A stretch of DNA of 64,000 nt from ZC4RG42 sp003242425 (GTDB lineage: Bacteria > Pseudomonadota > Gammaproteobacteria > Burkholderiales > SG8-39). Below, one piece after another: positions 1 through 10,200 of the stretch. The stretch is taken from positions 83,939-147,938 of the forward strand of contig CALCIE010000024.1 in the NCBI GenBank assembly GCA_937907425.1, given 5' to 3'. The stretch's first letter is position 1. Every line of letters starts with the position of its first letter. Below the pieces are notes generated by a model that was not told the origin of the DNA, did not search any database, and saw only the letters and a list, made by a program, of their open reading frames with translations. The position numbers were made by a program, and so were the translations under genes.

Positions 1-141
1 CGTCAGCGCATGGCGCAGCGGTTCGGCGTACTGGAACCGCGCATCCAGCACCATCAGCAGGACCGACAGCAAGCCGAAGAAGGTGAGCCGTGCAAGCGGA
101 GCCGGGCCGCGCTTGAAGAACTGTGGCGGCTGATACTCCAT
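1..141 (-). CDS. mreC: Rod shape-determining protein MreC, N-terminal part (partial)
   Basis: Only the first 47 codons lie in the window; the gene runs off its left edge. The protein starts MEYQPPQFFKRG, followed by a hydrophobic stretch (about residues 18-33) that would be the single membrane anchor. MreC is a periplasmic bitopic protein that links the MreB cytoskeleton to the cell-wall elongation machinery. The call rests on position, since it follows mreB on the same strand by about 70 bases as in the usual mreBCD operon, and on the family-typical short basic N-terminus before the anchor. Confidence 0.85.
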   Translation of the reverse strand, partial: MEYQPPQFFKRGPAPLARLTFFGLLSVLLMVLDARFQYAEPLRHALT

Positions 142-209
142 GCGGCTTCAGGCGTTCCCTTCAAATGCCGCCTGGCATCCACCCGTGCGGACGGTCCGGG
201 CGGCGGGCA

Positions 210-1253
210 TTAGTCGTTGGTGAAGATGCTGCCGAGCTTGTCCATCTTCTCGAGCGCCTTGCCCGAGCCGCGCACCACGCAGGTGAGCGGATCCTCGGCG
301 ACGATCACCGGCAGGCCGGTTTCCTCCATCAGCAGGCGGTCGATGTCGCGCAGCAGCGCACCGCCCCCGGTGAGCACCATGCCCTTCTCGGCGATGTCCG
401 CGCCCAGCTCCGGCGGCGTCTGTTCCAGCGCCGTCTTCACCGCGCTCACGATCTGGTTGAGCGGTTCGGTCAGCGCCTCCAGGATCTCGTTCGAGGAGAT
501 GGTGAAGCTGCGCGGGATGCCCTCGGCGAGGTTACGGCCCTTGACCTCGATTTCCTTCACTTCCGAACCTGGGAAGGCGGAACCGATCTCCTTCTTGATC
601 ATCTCGGCGGTGGCCTCGCCGATCAGCATGCCGTAGTTGCGGCGGATGTAGTTGATGATCGCCTCGTCGAACTTGTCGCCGCCCACGCGCACCGAGCCGG
701 AATACACCATGCCGCCGAGCGAGATGATGCCGACCTCGGTGGTGCCGCCGCCGATGTCGACCACCATCGAGCCTTCCGCTTCCGCCACCGGCAGGTCGGC
801 GCCGATCGCCGCGGCCATCGGCTCCTCGATCAAATAGACCTGCGAAGCGCCGGCGCCGAGCGCCGATTCGCGGATCGCGCGGCGCTCGACCTGGGTCGAG
901 CCGCAGGGCACGCAGATGATGATGCGCGGGCTGGGCGAGAGCAGGCGCGAGACGTGCACCTTCTTGATGAACTGCTTGAGCATCTGCTCGGTGACGGTGA
1001 AGTCGGCGATGACGCCGTCCTTCATCGGCCGGATCACGGTGATGTTGCCCGGGGCCTTGCCGAGCATCTGCTTGGCTTCCTTGCCGACGGCCTGAATAAT
1101 GCGTTTGCCGTTCGGGCCGCCCTCCTGGCGGATCGCCACGACCGACGGCTCATCGAGGACGATCCCCTTGCCGCGAACGTAAATCAGCGTGTTGGCCGTA
1201 CCCAGGTCGATGGCCAGGTCGTCGGAGAAGTAAGAGCGTAGGAATCCCAGCAT
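210..1253 (-). CDS. mreB: Rod shape-determining protein MreB (actin-like)
   Basis: A 347-residue actin-fold ATPase that forms membrane-associated filaments and directs lateral peptidoglycan synthesis. It shows the phosphate-1 signature DLGTANTLIYV near residues 17-27, the phosphate-2 segment VVDIGGGTTE in the middle, and the adenosine motif VLTGGGALL near the C-terminus. Length is normal for the family. It is the first gene of the mre operon and is divergent from gatC, with about 117 bases between the two start codons. Start ATG chosen because MLGFLRSYFSDDLAIDLGT is the classical N-terminus. Confidence 0.98.
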   Translation of the reverse strand: MLGFLRSYFSDDLAIDLGTANTLIYVRGKGIVLDEPSVVAIRQEGGPNGKRIIQAVGKEAKQMLGKAPGNITVIRPMKDGVIADFTVTEQMLKQFIKKVHVSRLLSPSPRIIICVPCGSTQVERRAIRESALGAGASQVYLIEEPMAAAIGADLPVAEAEGSMVVDIGGGTTEVGIISLGGMVYSGSVRVGGDKFDEAIINYIRRNYGMLIGEATAEMIKKEIGSAFPGSEVKEIEVKGRNLAEGIPRSFTISSNEILEALTEPLNQIVSAVKTALEQTPPELGADIAEKGMVLTGGGALLRDIDRLLMEETGLPVIVAEDPLTCVVRGSGKALEKMDKLGSIFTND

Positions 1254-1301
1254 GGAGAGCGTCCGATAAGCGTCGCCAAATCAGTTCGAAGAAAGCCGGC
1301 C

Positions 1302-1331
1302 TTTAGAGGCACTTAAAAGGCGACGTATAAT
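1302..1331 (+). promoter_or_regulatory. Probable promoter of gatCAB
   Basis: A perfect -10 hexamer TATAAT lies at 1326-1331, about 40 bases before the gatC start. A weak -35-like TTTAGA is at 1302-1307 with 18 bases between. Seen in sequence; activity is inferred. Confidence 0.5.
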
Positions 1332-1370
1332 ACATGAGTTTAAACGCTTGTTTTGAGCGGAAATTTGCAA

Positions 1371-1658
1371 ATGCCACTAAGCGCCGAAGAAATCAAGCGC
1401 ATCGCCCGGCTGGCCCGCATCGAAGTGACGGACAGCGAACTGGACGAGGTGCGGGTGCAGCTGAACAACATCCTTGCCATGATCGGGCAGATGCAGGCGG
1501 CCCCGACCGAGGGCGTCGAACCCATGGCGCATGCCCAGGACGTGGCCTTGCGTCTGCGCGAGGACGTCGTGACCGAACCCGACCGGCGCGAGCTGTTCCA
1601 GTCCATCGCGCCGCAGGTCGAAGCGGGCCTGTATCTGGTCCCCAAAGTCATTGAGTAA
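1371..1658 (+). CDS. gatC: Asp/Glu-tRNA amidotransferase subunit C
   Basis: A 95-residue subunit that stabilises the GatAB heterodimer. The N-terminus MPLSAEEIKRIARLARIEV is the family hallmark and fixes the start at this ATG; an in-frame TTG 18 bases upstream is less likely. The C-terminal part carries the usual LREDVVTEP segment. It heads the gatC-gatA-gatB operon. The complex makes Gln-tRNA and/or Asn-tRNA by amidating misacylated Glu-tRNA(Gln) or Asp-tRNA(Asn). Confidence 0.96.
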   Translation: MPLSAEEIKRIARLARIEVTDSELDEVRVQLNNILAMIGQMQAAPTEGVEPMAHAQDVALRLREDVVTEPDRRELFQSIAPQVEAGLYLVPKVIE

Positions 1659-1691
1659 CCATCCGATCCCCGGCAGGGGATCCCGATCGCC

Positions 1692-3149
1692 ATGTTGAAT
1701 GCATCCCTGGCCGAGCTTTCCGCCGCCCTGGCCGCGAAGAAGATCTCCAGCGTCGAGCTGACCCGGAGCCTGCTCGACCGCATCGCGGCCCTGAACCCCA
1801 GGCTCAACGCCTTCATCACCGTCGATCCGGAGCGCAGCCTGGCGCAGGCGCGTGCCGCCGACGAACGCATCGCCCGAGGCGAGGCGACGCCGCTCACCGG
1901 CATCCCGGTCGCGCACAAGGACATCTGGTGCGCAAGCGGCTGGCGTACCACATGCGGCTCGCGCATGCTGGAAAATTTTGTCGCGCCCTACGACGCCCAC
2001 GTCATCGAGCGTTTCGATGCCGCCGGCGCGGTCAATCTGGGTAAGTGCAACATGGACGAATTCGCCATGGGTTCGTCCAACGAGACCTCCTACTTCGGCC
2101 CGGTGCGCAATCCCTGGAACACCGAGTATGTGCCGGGCGGCTCCTCCGGCGGTTCGGCCGCCGCGGTGGCGGCGCGCCTCGCGCCGGCCGCAACCGGTAC
2201 GGATACCGGCGGCTCGATCCGCCAGCCGGCCGCCTTGTGCGGTGTCTCGGGGCTCAAGCCCACCTACGGCCTGGTGTCCCGCTACGGCATGATCGCCTTC
2301 GCCTCCAGCCTCGACCAGGGCGGCCCCTTCGCCCGCTCGGCGGAGGACCTGGCGCTCCTGCTCAACGTCATGACCGGCTTCGACGCGCGCGATTCCACCA
2401 GCCTCGAGCGCGCACCGGAGGATTACACGCGTTCGCTAAGCAACCCGCTTGCCGGGCTGCGCATCGGGCTGCCGCGCCAGTACTTCGGCGAGGGGCTGGC
2501 CGACGACGTGCGCGCGGCGGTCGAGGCCGCGCTCGAGGAACTGCGCAAACAGGGCGCGAGCACGGTGGACATCGATCTGCCCAACTGCGGGCTGTCGGTG
2601 CCTGCCTACTACGTGATCGCGCCGGCCGAGGCCTCCTCCAACCTCTCGCGCTTCGACGGCGTGCGCTACGGCTACCGCGCGCCCGAGTACGCCGATCTGG
2701 ACGACATGTACTGCAAGACCCGCGCGCAGGGTTTCGGCGCGGAGGTGAAGCGCCGCATCCTGATCGGCACCTACGTGCTCTCGCACGGCTACTACGACGC
2801 CTACTACCTGCAGGCGCAGCGTGTGCGGCGCCTGATCGCCGAGGACTTCAAGGCCGCGTTCAAGCAATGCGACGTGATCGTCGGGCCCACCACGCCCACC
2901 GTCGCCTTCAAGCTCGGCGAGAAGGCTTCCGATCCGGTGCAGATGTATCTCAACGACATCTACACCATCGCCGCCAACCTCGCCGGCCTGCCCGCGATGT
3001 CCATTCCCTGCGGCTTCGGCGCCAACGGCCTGCCGGTGGGACTGCATCTGGTGGGCAACTACTTCGACGAAGCGCGCATGCTCAACGTCGCGCACCGCTA
3101 CCAGCTCGCGACCGACTGGCACAAGCGCATGCCGCAGGGGATCGAATGA
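1692..3149 (+). CDS. gatA: Asp/Glu-tRNA amidotransferase subunit A
   Basis: A 485-residue amidase-signature enzyme that releases ammonia from glutamine for the transamidation done with GatB. The Ser-cisSer-Lys triad is visible: Lys76 in AHKDIWC, Ser151 in GGSSGGSAA and Ser175 in TGGSIRQPA. Length is full. Its stop overlaps the gatB start (ATGA), so translation of the two subunits is probably coupled. Confidence 0.98.
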   Translation: MLNASLAELSAALAAKKISSVELTRSLLDRIAALNPRLNAFITVDPERSLAQARAADERIARGEATPLTGIPVAHKDIWCASGWRTTCGSRMLENFVAPYDAHVIERFDAAGAVNLGKCNMDEFAMGSSNETSYFGPVRNPWNTEYVPGGSSGGSAAAVAARLAPAATGTDTGGSIRQPAALCGVSGLKPTYGLVSRYGMIAFASSLDQGGPFARSAEDLALLLNVMTGFDARDSTSLERAPEDYTRSLSNPLAGLRIGLPRQYFGEGLADDVRAAVEAALEELRKQGASTVDIDLPNCGLSVPAYYVIAPAEASSNLSRFDGVRYGYRAPEYADLDDMYCKTRAQGFGAEVKRRILIGTYVLSHGYYDAYYLQAQRVRRLIAEDFKAAFKQCDVIVGPTTPTVAFKLGEKASDPVQMYLNDIYTIAANLAGLPAMSIPCGFGANGLPVGLHLVGNYFDEARMLNVAHRYQLATDWHKRMPQGIE

Positions 3150-4606
3150 TGGAATGGGAAGTCGTCATCGGCCTGGAAACGCACGTCCAGCTTTCCACCG
3201 CTTCGAAAATCTTCTCCGGCGCCTCGACCGCCTTCGGCGCGGCGCCCAATACCCAGGCCTCGGCGGTCGATATCGCCCTGCCGGGCGTGCTGCCGGTCCT
3301 GAACAAGGGCGCGGTCGAGCGCGCGATCCGCTTCGGGCTCGCCATCGGCGCGAAGATCAACCGGCGCTCGGTGTTCGCGCGCAAGAACTACTTCTATCCG
3401 GACCTGCCCAAGGGCTATCAGATCAGCCAGTACGAGCTGCCGATCGTCGAAGGCGGCGAGATCCGCATCCTCACTTCGCAGGGTGAGAAGAGCATCCGCC
3501 TCACGCGCGCGCATCTGGAGGAGGACGCGGGCAAATCCCTGCACGAGGACTTCCACGGCATGTCGGGCATCGACCTCAACCGCGCCGGCACGCCGCTGCT
3601 CGAAATCGTCTCCGAACCGGACATGCGTTCCGCGGAAGAAGCCGTCGCCTACGCCAAGGCGCTGCACGCGCTGGTGCGCTGGATCGACATCTGCGACGGC
3701 AACATGCAGGAAGGCTCGTTCCGCTGCGACGCTAACGTCTCGGTGCGGCGCAAGGGCGATCCCAACTTCGGTACCCGGCGCGAGATCAAGAACCTCAACT
3801 CCTTCCGCTTCCTGCAGCAGGCGATCGAGTACGAGGTGAAGTGGCAGATCGAGACGCTGGAGGATGGCGGCAGGATCGAACAGGCCACCGTGCTCTTCGA
3901 TCCCGATACCGGTGAGACCCGCGCCATGCGCACCAAGGAGGACGCGCACGACTACCGCTACTTCCCCGATCCCGACCTGCCGCCGCTGGTGCTGAGCGAG
4001 GAGTGGATCGAGCGCGTGCGCGGCGAGCTGCCCGAGCTGCCGCACATGAAACAGGAGCGCTATCAGCGCGAGCTGGGCCTGTCGGCCTACGACGCCCAGA
4101 CCCTTACCCAGTCGCGCGAAATGGCGGCCTACTTCGAGGACGTGGTCGCGCGCCTGGGCGGCGCCGAAGGCGGCGCAGCGAAGACGGCGGCCAACTGGGT
4201 GATGGTCGAACTGTCCGGCGCGTTGAACCGCAGCGGGCTTGCCATCGAACAGGCGCCGGTTACGAGCGCGCAGCTCGCGCGGCTCATCGCGCGCATCCGC
4301 GACAACACCATTTCCGGCAAGATCGCCAAGGAGCTCTTCGACGCGATCTGGCAGGGCGAGGCGACGGGCGAGGACGCGGTCGATACGCTCATCGAGCGCA
4401 AGGGGCTGAAGCAGATCAGCGACGTCGGCGCGCTGACCGCGATCGTCGAGGAAGTGATCGCCGCCAATCCCAAGTCGGTGGATGAATACCGCGGCGGCAA
4501 GGAAAAGGCGCTCAACGCGCTGGTCGGTCAGGCCATGAAAGCCACCAAGGGCAAGGCCAATCCGGCCCAGCTCGCCGAACTGTTCCGCAACAAGCTGGCG
4601 AGCTAG
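3146..4606 (+). CDS. gatB: Asp/Glu-tRNA amidotransferase subunit B
   Basis: A 486-residue kinase-like subunit that binds the misacylated tRNA and activates the Glu or Asp side chain. It begins MMEWEVVIGLETHVQL, the conserved start; the second ATG at 3149 is equally possible. Conserved features include SRAGTPLLEIVSEPD-like sequence in the first third and a C-terminal GatB/YqeY tail domain (from about residue 340). The reading frame is open far upstream inside gatA, but that extension is only gatA read in another frame. It ends tail-to-tail with the next gene, sharing four bases. Confidence 0.98.
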   Translation: MMEWEVVIGLETHVQLSTASKIFSGASTAFGAAPNTQASAVDIALPGVLPVLNKGAVERAIRFGLAIGAKINRRSVFARKNYFYPDLPKGYQISQYELPIVEGGEIRILTSQGEKSIRLTRAHLEEDAGKSLHEDFHGMSGIDLNRAGTPLLEIVSEPDMRSAEEAVAYAKALHALVRWIDICDGNMQEGSFRCDANVSVRRKGDPNFGTRREIKNLNSFRFLQQAIEYEVKWQIETLEDGGRIEQATVLFDPDTGETRAMRTKEDAHDYRYFPDPDLPPLVLSEEWIERVRGELPELPHMKQERYQRELGLSAYDAQTLTQSREMAAYFEDVVARLGGAEGGAAKTAANWVMVELSGALNRSGLAIEQAPVTSAQLARLIARIRDNTISGKIAKELFDAIWQGEATGEDAVDTLIERKGLKQISDVGALTAIVEEVIAANPKSVDEYRGGKEKALNALVGQAMKATKGKANPAQLAELFRNKLAS

Positions 4607-5256
4607 CGCGAAGCCTTGGTCTGCGAAGGCGCGCCGCGCGTCAGTTGCAGATAGCGGCGCTTGTCCTCGTCGTAGCGCTGGGTGATGGCGGCGGCTTCGC
4701 GCTGTTTCGCCTCGAACAGCGAGCGGTAGGTGGCCAGCTCCGCTTCGTTCGCTTCCACTTCGCGCTGCAGCCTGGCCGGCAGGGGTTTGCCCTGCGCTTC
4801 GTACTGCTTCGCCTGTTGGGCGAGCTCGTCGCGGCGGGCCTCGGCTTGCGCGAGCTGGTGCTGCATGTTCTGCAGCGCTTCGCGGCTCTGCGCCAGCGCC
4901 CGCTCGCGCGCATAGTCGATGTCCTCCGCGCTGGCGTAGGTCTTGAGCAGCGCCTCGTTCTTGCGCGCCTCCTCGCGTGCGCGCTTTTCGGCTTCCTGGC
5001 GCTCGCGTTCCTGGGCTTCGCGCGCGGCGAGCTCTTCGGGGCTCAGTGCGCCGGCCGTGCGTTTGGTTACGACACCCTGACGGTTCAATTGCACATGGGC
5101 TTTGCCGGTCGCCTCGCTCGGCAGGCGGTCGCTGTAATGCACCACGCCCTTGTCGTCGACCCAGCGGTAGAGCTGCTGCGCAGCCAGGCCGGAAGGGGTT
5201 TGGGACAGCGCCGCGACGAGACCCAGCAAAGCCACCTTGTGCAATCGATCAGGCAT
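4603..5256 (-). CDS. Secreted DUF4124 protein with coiled coil
   Basis: A 217-residue protein with a signal peptide (cleavage likely after GLAA near residue 26), then the DUF4124 motif QLYRWVDDKGVVHYSDR. A long Glu/Ala/Arg/Gln-rich region (about 70-205) is predicted to be coiled coil. It probably sits in the periplasm. The function of DUF4124 proteins is not established. It lies directly downstream of pyrE on the same strand and overlaps the pyrE stop region by a few bases. Confidence 0.85.
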   Translation of the reverse strand: MPDRLHKVALLGLVAALSQTPSGLAAQQLYRWVDDKGVVHYSDRLPSEATGKAHVQLNRQGVVTKRTAGALSPEELAAREAQERERQEAEKRAREEARKNEALLKTYASAEDIDYARERALAQSREALQNMQHQLAQAEARRDELAQQAKQYEAQGKPLPARLQREVEANEAELATYRSLFEAKQREAAAITQRYDEDKRRYLQLTRGAPSQTKASR

Positions 5257-5926
5257 AGCCTACGGCTCCATAGTGACGTCTGTACTCGCTGATCGCCTGC
5301 AGATACTTGGCGAACTCGGGTTCGTTCTTCAAATAGTCCAGCAGATCGTCGGCGGTGGCGATCGCGATGACCGGCACGCCGTAACGTTCCTCGACTTCCT
5401 GCACCGCGGATTTGTCGCCGGTGCCGCGCTCCATGCGGTCGAGCGAAATGGCCACGCCCGCCAGTTGCGCGCCATGCGCTTCCAGGATGGCGGCCGCTTC
5501 ACGCACCGCCGTGCCGGCCGTCATCACATCGTCGATCACCAGCACGCGGCCCTGGAGCGGCGCGCCGATGATGCTGCCGCCTTCGCCGTGATCCTTCACT
5601 TCCTTGCGGTTGAAGGCGTAGGGCACGTCGCGGCCCATGCGCGCCAGCTGCATCGCCGTGCCGGCGGCGAGCGCAATGCCTTTGTACGCCGGACCGAAAA
5701 GCATGTCGAACGCCACTCCCGAGGAAAGGATGGCTTTTGCGTAAAATTCCGCGAGTCGATCCAACCGGGCTCCGGTGTTGAACAGGCCGGCGTTGAAAAA
5801 GTACGGGGTGGTCCTGCCGGATTTCGTCACAAAACTGCCGAAACGCAGCACACCGCAGTCGATACAGAAGCGGATAAAGTCCTGCCTGAATTCCGTCACA
5901 ACTTGTTCCTTCGAAGCGCTAATCAT
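5249..5926 (-). CDS. pyrE: Orotate phosphoribosyltransferase
   Basis: A 225-residue enzyme of pyrimidine synthesis that converts orotate and PRPP to OMP. The PRPP loop VLVIDDVMTAGTA is clear near residue 125, and the N-terminal FGSFVTKSGRTTPYFFN stretch is typical of PyrE. Start placed at ATG 5926 (MISASKEQVV); the frame is open 17 codons further upstream, but that part is not conserved-looking. It is divergent from the exonuclease III gene, with about 100 bases between them. Confidence 0.96.
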   Translation of the reverse strand: MISASKEQVVTEFRQDFIRFCIDCGVLRFGSFVTKSGRTTPYFFNAGLFNTGARLDRLAEFYAKAILSSGVAFDMLFGPAYKGIALAAGTAMQLARMGRDVPYAFNRKEVKDHGEGGSIIGAPLQGRVLVIDDVMTAGTAVREAAAILEAHGAQLAGVAISLDRMERGTGDKSAVQEVEERYGVPVIAIATADDLLDYLKNEPEFAKYLQAISEYRRHYGAVGYA

Positions 5927-6026
5927 GTCAATGGATGCTCGGGTCGCCGGGGGGCTTCCCCCTACCTGCTTCGGCAAAGCGTTGACCGCCCCCTCTGCCG
6001 ATCAGCGCTTCCGTAAAGGTTTCAAC

Positions 6027-6809
6027 ATGTTACGCGTCATCACCCTCAATCTCAACGGCATCCGCTCGGCGGTCTCCAAAGGCTTCCTCGACTGGCTGGT
6101 GAAACAGAAGGCCGATTGCGTCTGCATGCAGGAGATCCGCGCGCAGCAGGCGGACCTGTCCGACGCAATCCTTATGCCAAACGGATTGCACGCCCACTTC
6201 GCCTGCGCCGAACGCAAGGGCTATGCGGGCGTGGCCATGTATTGCCGCAAGGAACCCGATCGTTTCATTTCGGGTTTCGGCAGCGCGGAGTTCGACCCGG
6301 AAGGGCGCTATCTGCAGGCGGACTTCGGCGGGCTGTCGATCGTGTCGCTCTATATGCCCTCGGGTTCGAGCGGCGAGGAACGCCAGGCGGCGAAATTCCG
6401 CTTCATGGACGAGTTCATGCCGCATCTTGCCCGGCTGGCGAAGAGCGGGCGCGAGTTCATCATCTGCGGCGATTGGAACATCGCCCACACCGAAAAGGAC
6501 TTGAAGAACTGGAAGTCGAACCAGAAGAACTCGGGTTTTCTGCCGGAGGAACGCGCCTGGCTCACGGAAGTGTTCGAGCGCCACGGCTGGGTCGACGTGT
6601 ACCGCCGCCTGTATCCGGAGGCGACCGGCGAAGGCTACACTTGGTGGTCCAACCGTGGTCAGGCGTACGCGAAGAACGTGGGCTGGCGCATCGACTACCA
6701 GATCGCCACGCCCGGCATCGCCGCCAGGGCCTTGAAGGCCTCGGTGTACAAGGAGCAGAAGTTCAGCGACCATGCGCCGCTGATCGTCGATTACGACTAT
6801 GCGATTTGA
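6027..6809 (+). CDS. xth: Exodeoxyribonuclease III (AP endonuclease)
   Basis: A 260-residue EEP-fold nuclease acting in base-excision repair at abasic sites. It starts MLRVITLNLNGIRSA, with the metal-binding Glu in CMQEIRAQ, the Asp-X-Asn pair in CGDWNIAHTEKDL, and the terminal catalytic His in KFSDHAPL. An AAAGG Shine-Dalgarno lies upstream of ATG 6027, which supports this start over the open frame further upstream. Length is normal. Confidence 0.96.
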   Translation: MLRVITLNLNGIRSAVSKGFLDWLVKQKADCVCMQEIRAQQADLSDAILMPNGLHAHFACAERKGYAGVAMYCRKEPDRFISGFGSAEFDPEGRYLQADFGGLSIVSLYMPSGSSGEERQAAKFRFMDEFMPHLARLAKSGREFIICGDWNIAHTEKDLKNWKSNQKNSGFLPEERAWLTEVFERHGWVDVYRRLYPEATGEGYTWWSNRGQAYAKNVGWRIDYQIATPGIAARALKASVYKEQKFSDHAPLIVDYDYAI

Positions 6810-6833
6810 GCCGTTGAGGAACACCGTCCCGGC

Positions 6834-8147
6834 ATGAGCGAGCCACGCTCCGACTGGCGTGCCCGGCTGCCCGCGGGCCTGCGTCCCTACTTCGAATCCG
6901 CGCCGCTCGCCGCGCTGTTCCTCGGCATTTCCTCCGGCTTCGGCTTCGCGATGATCGGGGCGACGCTCACCACGCGGCTCGCCCAGCACGGCATCACCAA
7001 AAGCGCCGTCACCGCTTTTGCCCTCACCTTCCTCGCCTACAACTTCAAGTTCCTCTGGGCGCCGATCGTGGACAACGTGCGCCTGCCTTTGATCGGGCGC
7101 TACGGGCAGCGGCGCAGCTGGCTGTGGGCCACGGGCGTCGCGGTGATGGTGGCCGTCGTATGGCTCGGCCTCGCCGATCCCGATGAGGCCCTCTACATGG
7201 TGGCGTTGGCCGCCATTGCGGTGGGCATCGCCGGCGCGACCTTCGACATCATCATCGACGCCTATCGCATCGAGCTGCTGGAACCGCGCCAGCTCGGTGT
7301 GGGCTCGGGCATGTCGCAGTACGGCTGGCGCATCGGCGCCGCGGCGGCGGGCGCGCTGGCGCTGGTGATTGCGCAACGCGCGGGTTGGGCGGCGGCCTAT
7401 ATGGCCTGCGCGGCGTTCGCGCTGCCCGCCATGCTGGTCGGCGTGGTGATGGGCGAGCCCAAACGCCATCGCGAACCCGCCAAGCCGCACGGGCTGACCG
7501 AAGCCATCGTCGCCTACTTCAGTCCGCTCACCGAATTCCTCAAGCGTCAGGGCGCGCTGGTGGTGTTGCTGTTCGTGCTGATCCACAAGATCGGCGACAC
7601 GCTCGCCAATCTCACCTTGCGCCTGCTGTTCCAGGATCTGGGCTTCAACAACGACGAGATCGCCTTCTACGACGTGGGCATCGGTTTCGTGTGTCTGCTC
7701 GTCGGCGTGTTCGTCGGCGGGGTGATCTACACCCGTCTGGGCATGAAGCGTTCGGTGCTGATCAGCCTGGTGCTGATGGCGATCTCCAATCTCAGTTTCG
7801 CGGGCCTTGCCGCCGCCGGCCATACTAATCTCGGCATGGCGGCGGCGGTGGGTTTCGAGAATTTCGCCAGCGGTATCGGCGGCGTCACGGTGGTGGCCTA
7901 TCTGTCCGCGCTCTGCAACCTGCGTTTCACCGCGAGCCAGTACGCGTTGCTTTCGGCGCTGGCGAGCATCGCCGGGCGGGTGCTCACCGGCACCACGGTG
8001 GGCGCACTGATCGACGCGATCGGCTACGTCTACTTCTACGTGCTCACCACCATCATCGCCCTGCCCGGCGTGGTACTGTTCTGGCTGATGATGCGCTCCG
8101 GGCTCGCCGATCTGTCGCTCGGCTCGGCCGGCCGCAACGGCGACTGA
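6834..8147 (+). CDS. AmpG-like MFS transporter
   Basis: A 437-residue polytopic inner-membrane protein with about 12 hydrophobic segments. It resembles the PAT/AmpG branch of the major facilitator superfamily, which imports anhydromuropeptides during cell-wall recycling. The stretch FKFLWAPIVDNVRLP and the duplicated loop sequence later in the protein fit that family. It starts 25 bases after the exonuclease gene and may be cotranscribed with it. The substrate is inferred from family resemblance only. Confidence 0.85.
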   Translation: MSEPRSDWRARLPAGLRPYFESAPLAALFLGISSGFGFAMIGATLTTRLAQHGITKSAVTAFALTFLAYNFKFLWAPIVDNVRLPLIGRYGQRRSWLWATGVAVMVAVVWLGLADPDEALYMVALAAIAVGIAGATFDIIIDAYRIELLEPRQLGVGSGMSQYGWRIGAAAAGALALVIAQRAGWAAAYMACAAFALPAMLVGVVMGEPKRHREPAKPHGLTEAIVAYFSPLTEFLKRQGALVVLLFVLIHKIGDTLANLTLRLLFQDLGFNNDEIAFYDVGIGFVCLLVGVFVGGVIYTRLGMKRSVLISLVLMAISNLSFAGLAAAGHTNLGMAAAVGFENFASGIGGVTVVAYLSALCNLRFTASQYALLSALASIAGRVLTGTTVGALIDAIGYVYFYVLTTIIALPGVVLFWLMMRSGLADLSLGSAGRNGD

Positions 8148-8755
8148 TCAGGCCTTGCTGCAGCGGTACACCGCCAGGCTGCCGCGCAGGTTCGGCAGCA
8201 GACGAACCGGTTTGTTCTCGTGCAGCACCAGCCGTTCGAGGATGCGCACGCCGCGTTCGGCGCAGAAGGCCTCGAAATCGTGCAGCGTGCAAAGGTGGAT
8301 GTTGGGCGTGTTGTACCACTGGTACGGCAGCTCGTCCGAGACCGGCATGCGTCCGTTGACGCCGAGCTGCCAGCGCGTGCGCCAGTAGCCGAAATTCGGG
8401 AAGGTGACGATGGCCTCGCGGCCCACGCGCAGCATTTCGTCCAGCACCACCTCGGTCTGGCGCATGGCCTGCAGCGTCTGCGAAAGGATGACGTAATCGA
8501 AGGCGCCGTCCTCGAATTCGGCCAGGCCGCGCTCCAGGTCGCCCTGGATAACGTTGATGCCGTTGCGCAGCGAAGCGATCACCTTGTCGTCGTTGATCTC
8601 CACGCCGTAGCCCGAGACGCCGCGCGTGTGCTTGAGGTACTTCAGCAGCAGGCCGTCGCCGCAGCCCAGATCGAGCACGCGCGCATTGGGCCGGATCCAG
8701 GCCGCGATGGCTGCGAAATCCGGCCGGCCCGCAAGACTGATCTGTTCCTGCTGTG

Positions 8756-8759
<4 letters not shown>
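8148..8759 (-). CDS. metW: Methionine biosynthesis protein MetW
   Basis: A 203-residue class I SAM-methyltransferase-fold protein (motif VLDLGCGDGLLL near residues 29-40) that is normally paired with MetX. In several Proteobacteria MetW is needed with MetX for the homoserine acylation step, although the chemistry of MetW itself is not settled. Its ATG overlaps the metX stop by four bases, so the two are translationally coupled and share the riboswitch upstream. Confidence 0.95.
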
Positions 8760-9955
<1,196 letters not shown>

Positions 9956-10020
9956 CGTTGTACTTGTTTGGCGCGCACGCGGCGCGTGCGCTGGAAAAGC
10001 CTGACCGCTCTCCAAAACGA

Positions 10021-10056
10021 AAAAACCCGTTCGAGCTCGCGTGGCTCAAACGGGTT
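10021..10056 (-). terminator. Intrinsic terminator in the metX leader
   Basis: On the minus strand a 13-pair stem (10044-10056 with 10024-10036, one G-U pair, 7-base loop) is followed at once by six U (10025-10020). It sits directly after the SAM-II aptamer and about 65 bases before the metX start. It is therefore best read as the riboswitch expression platform, not as the end of the preceding gene, which stops at 10201. Confidence 0.8.
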
Positions 10057-10057
10057 A

Positions 10058-10138
10058 CCCTCGCTTTAGCCGTACTTATTTGACACACCGTCATGCACTG
10101 ACGGCGGGCGCCCGCAAGCTGAACATCAAATCGGCGCA
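10058..10138 (-). promoter_or_regulatory. SAM-II (SAM_alpha)-type riboswitch upstream of metX
   Basis: Read on the minus strand, P1 is GCGCC (10137-10133) paired with GGCGC (10112-10108). The P1 loop carries the SAM-II conserved GATTTG and CTTGC. The 3' part has CAAATAAG and GGCTAAAGC, matching the conserved UAAAcAAG/GCUAAA region of SAM-II. Unusually, a 6-bp hairpin (10104-10099 with 10093-10088) is inserted between the P1 3' strand and the UAAA segment. Possible pseudoknot pairs are GCTT with AAGT and TTC with GAG; these are short. Ligand binding is expected to lower metX-metW expression when SAM is plentiful. Known: SAM-II elements control metA/metX/metC genes. Inferred: function here. Confidence 0.8.
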
Positions 10139-10200
10139 AGCACGGTCTTTCGACCGGCTTCGTCCCGGCCGCCGGCGAACCGGCTGCCGAGGACCGCATC

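Noticed and set aside
6030..7823. A 597-codon minus-strand frame opposite exonuclease III and the AmpG-like gene
   Set aside because: Composition and lack of motifs show that it is an antisense shadow; both opposite genes are well supported.
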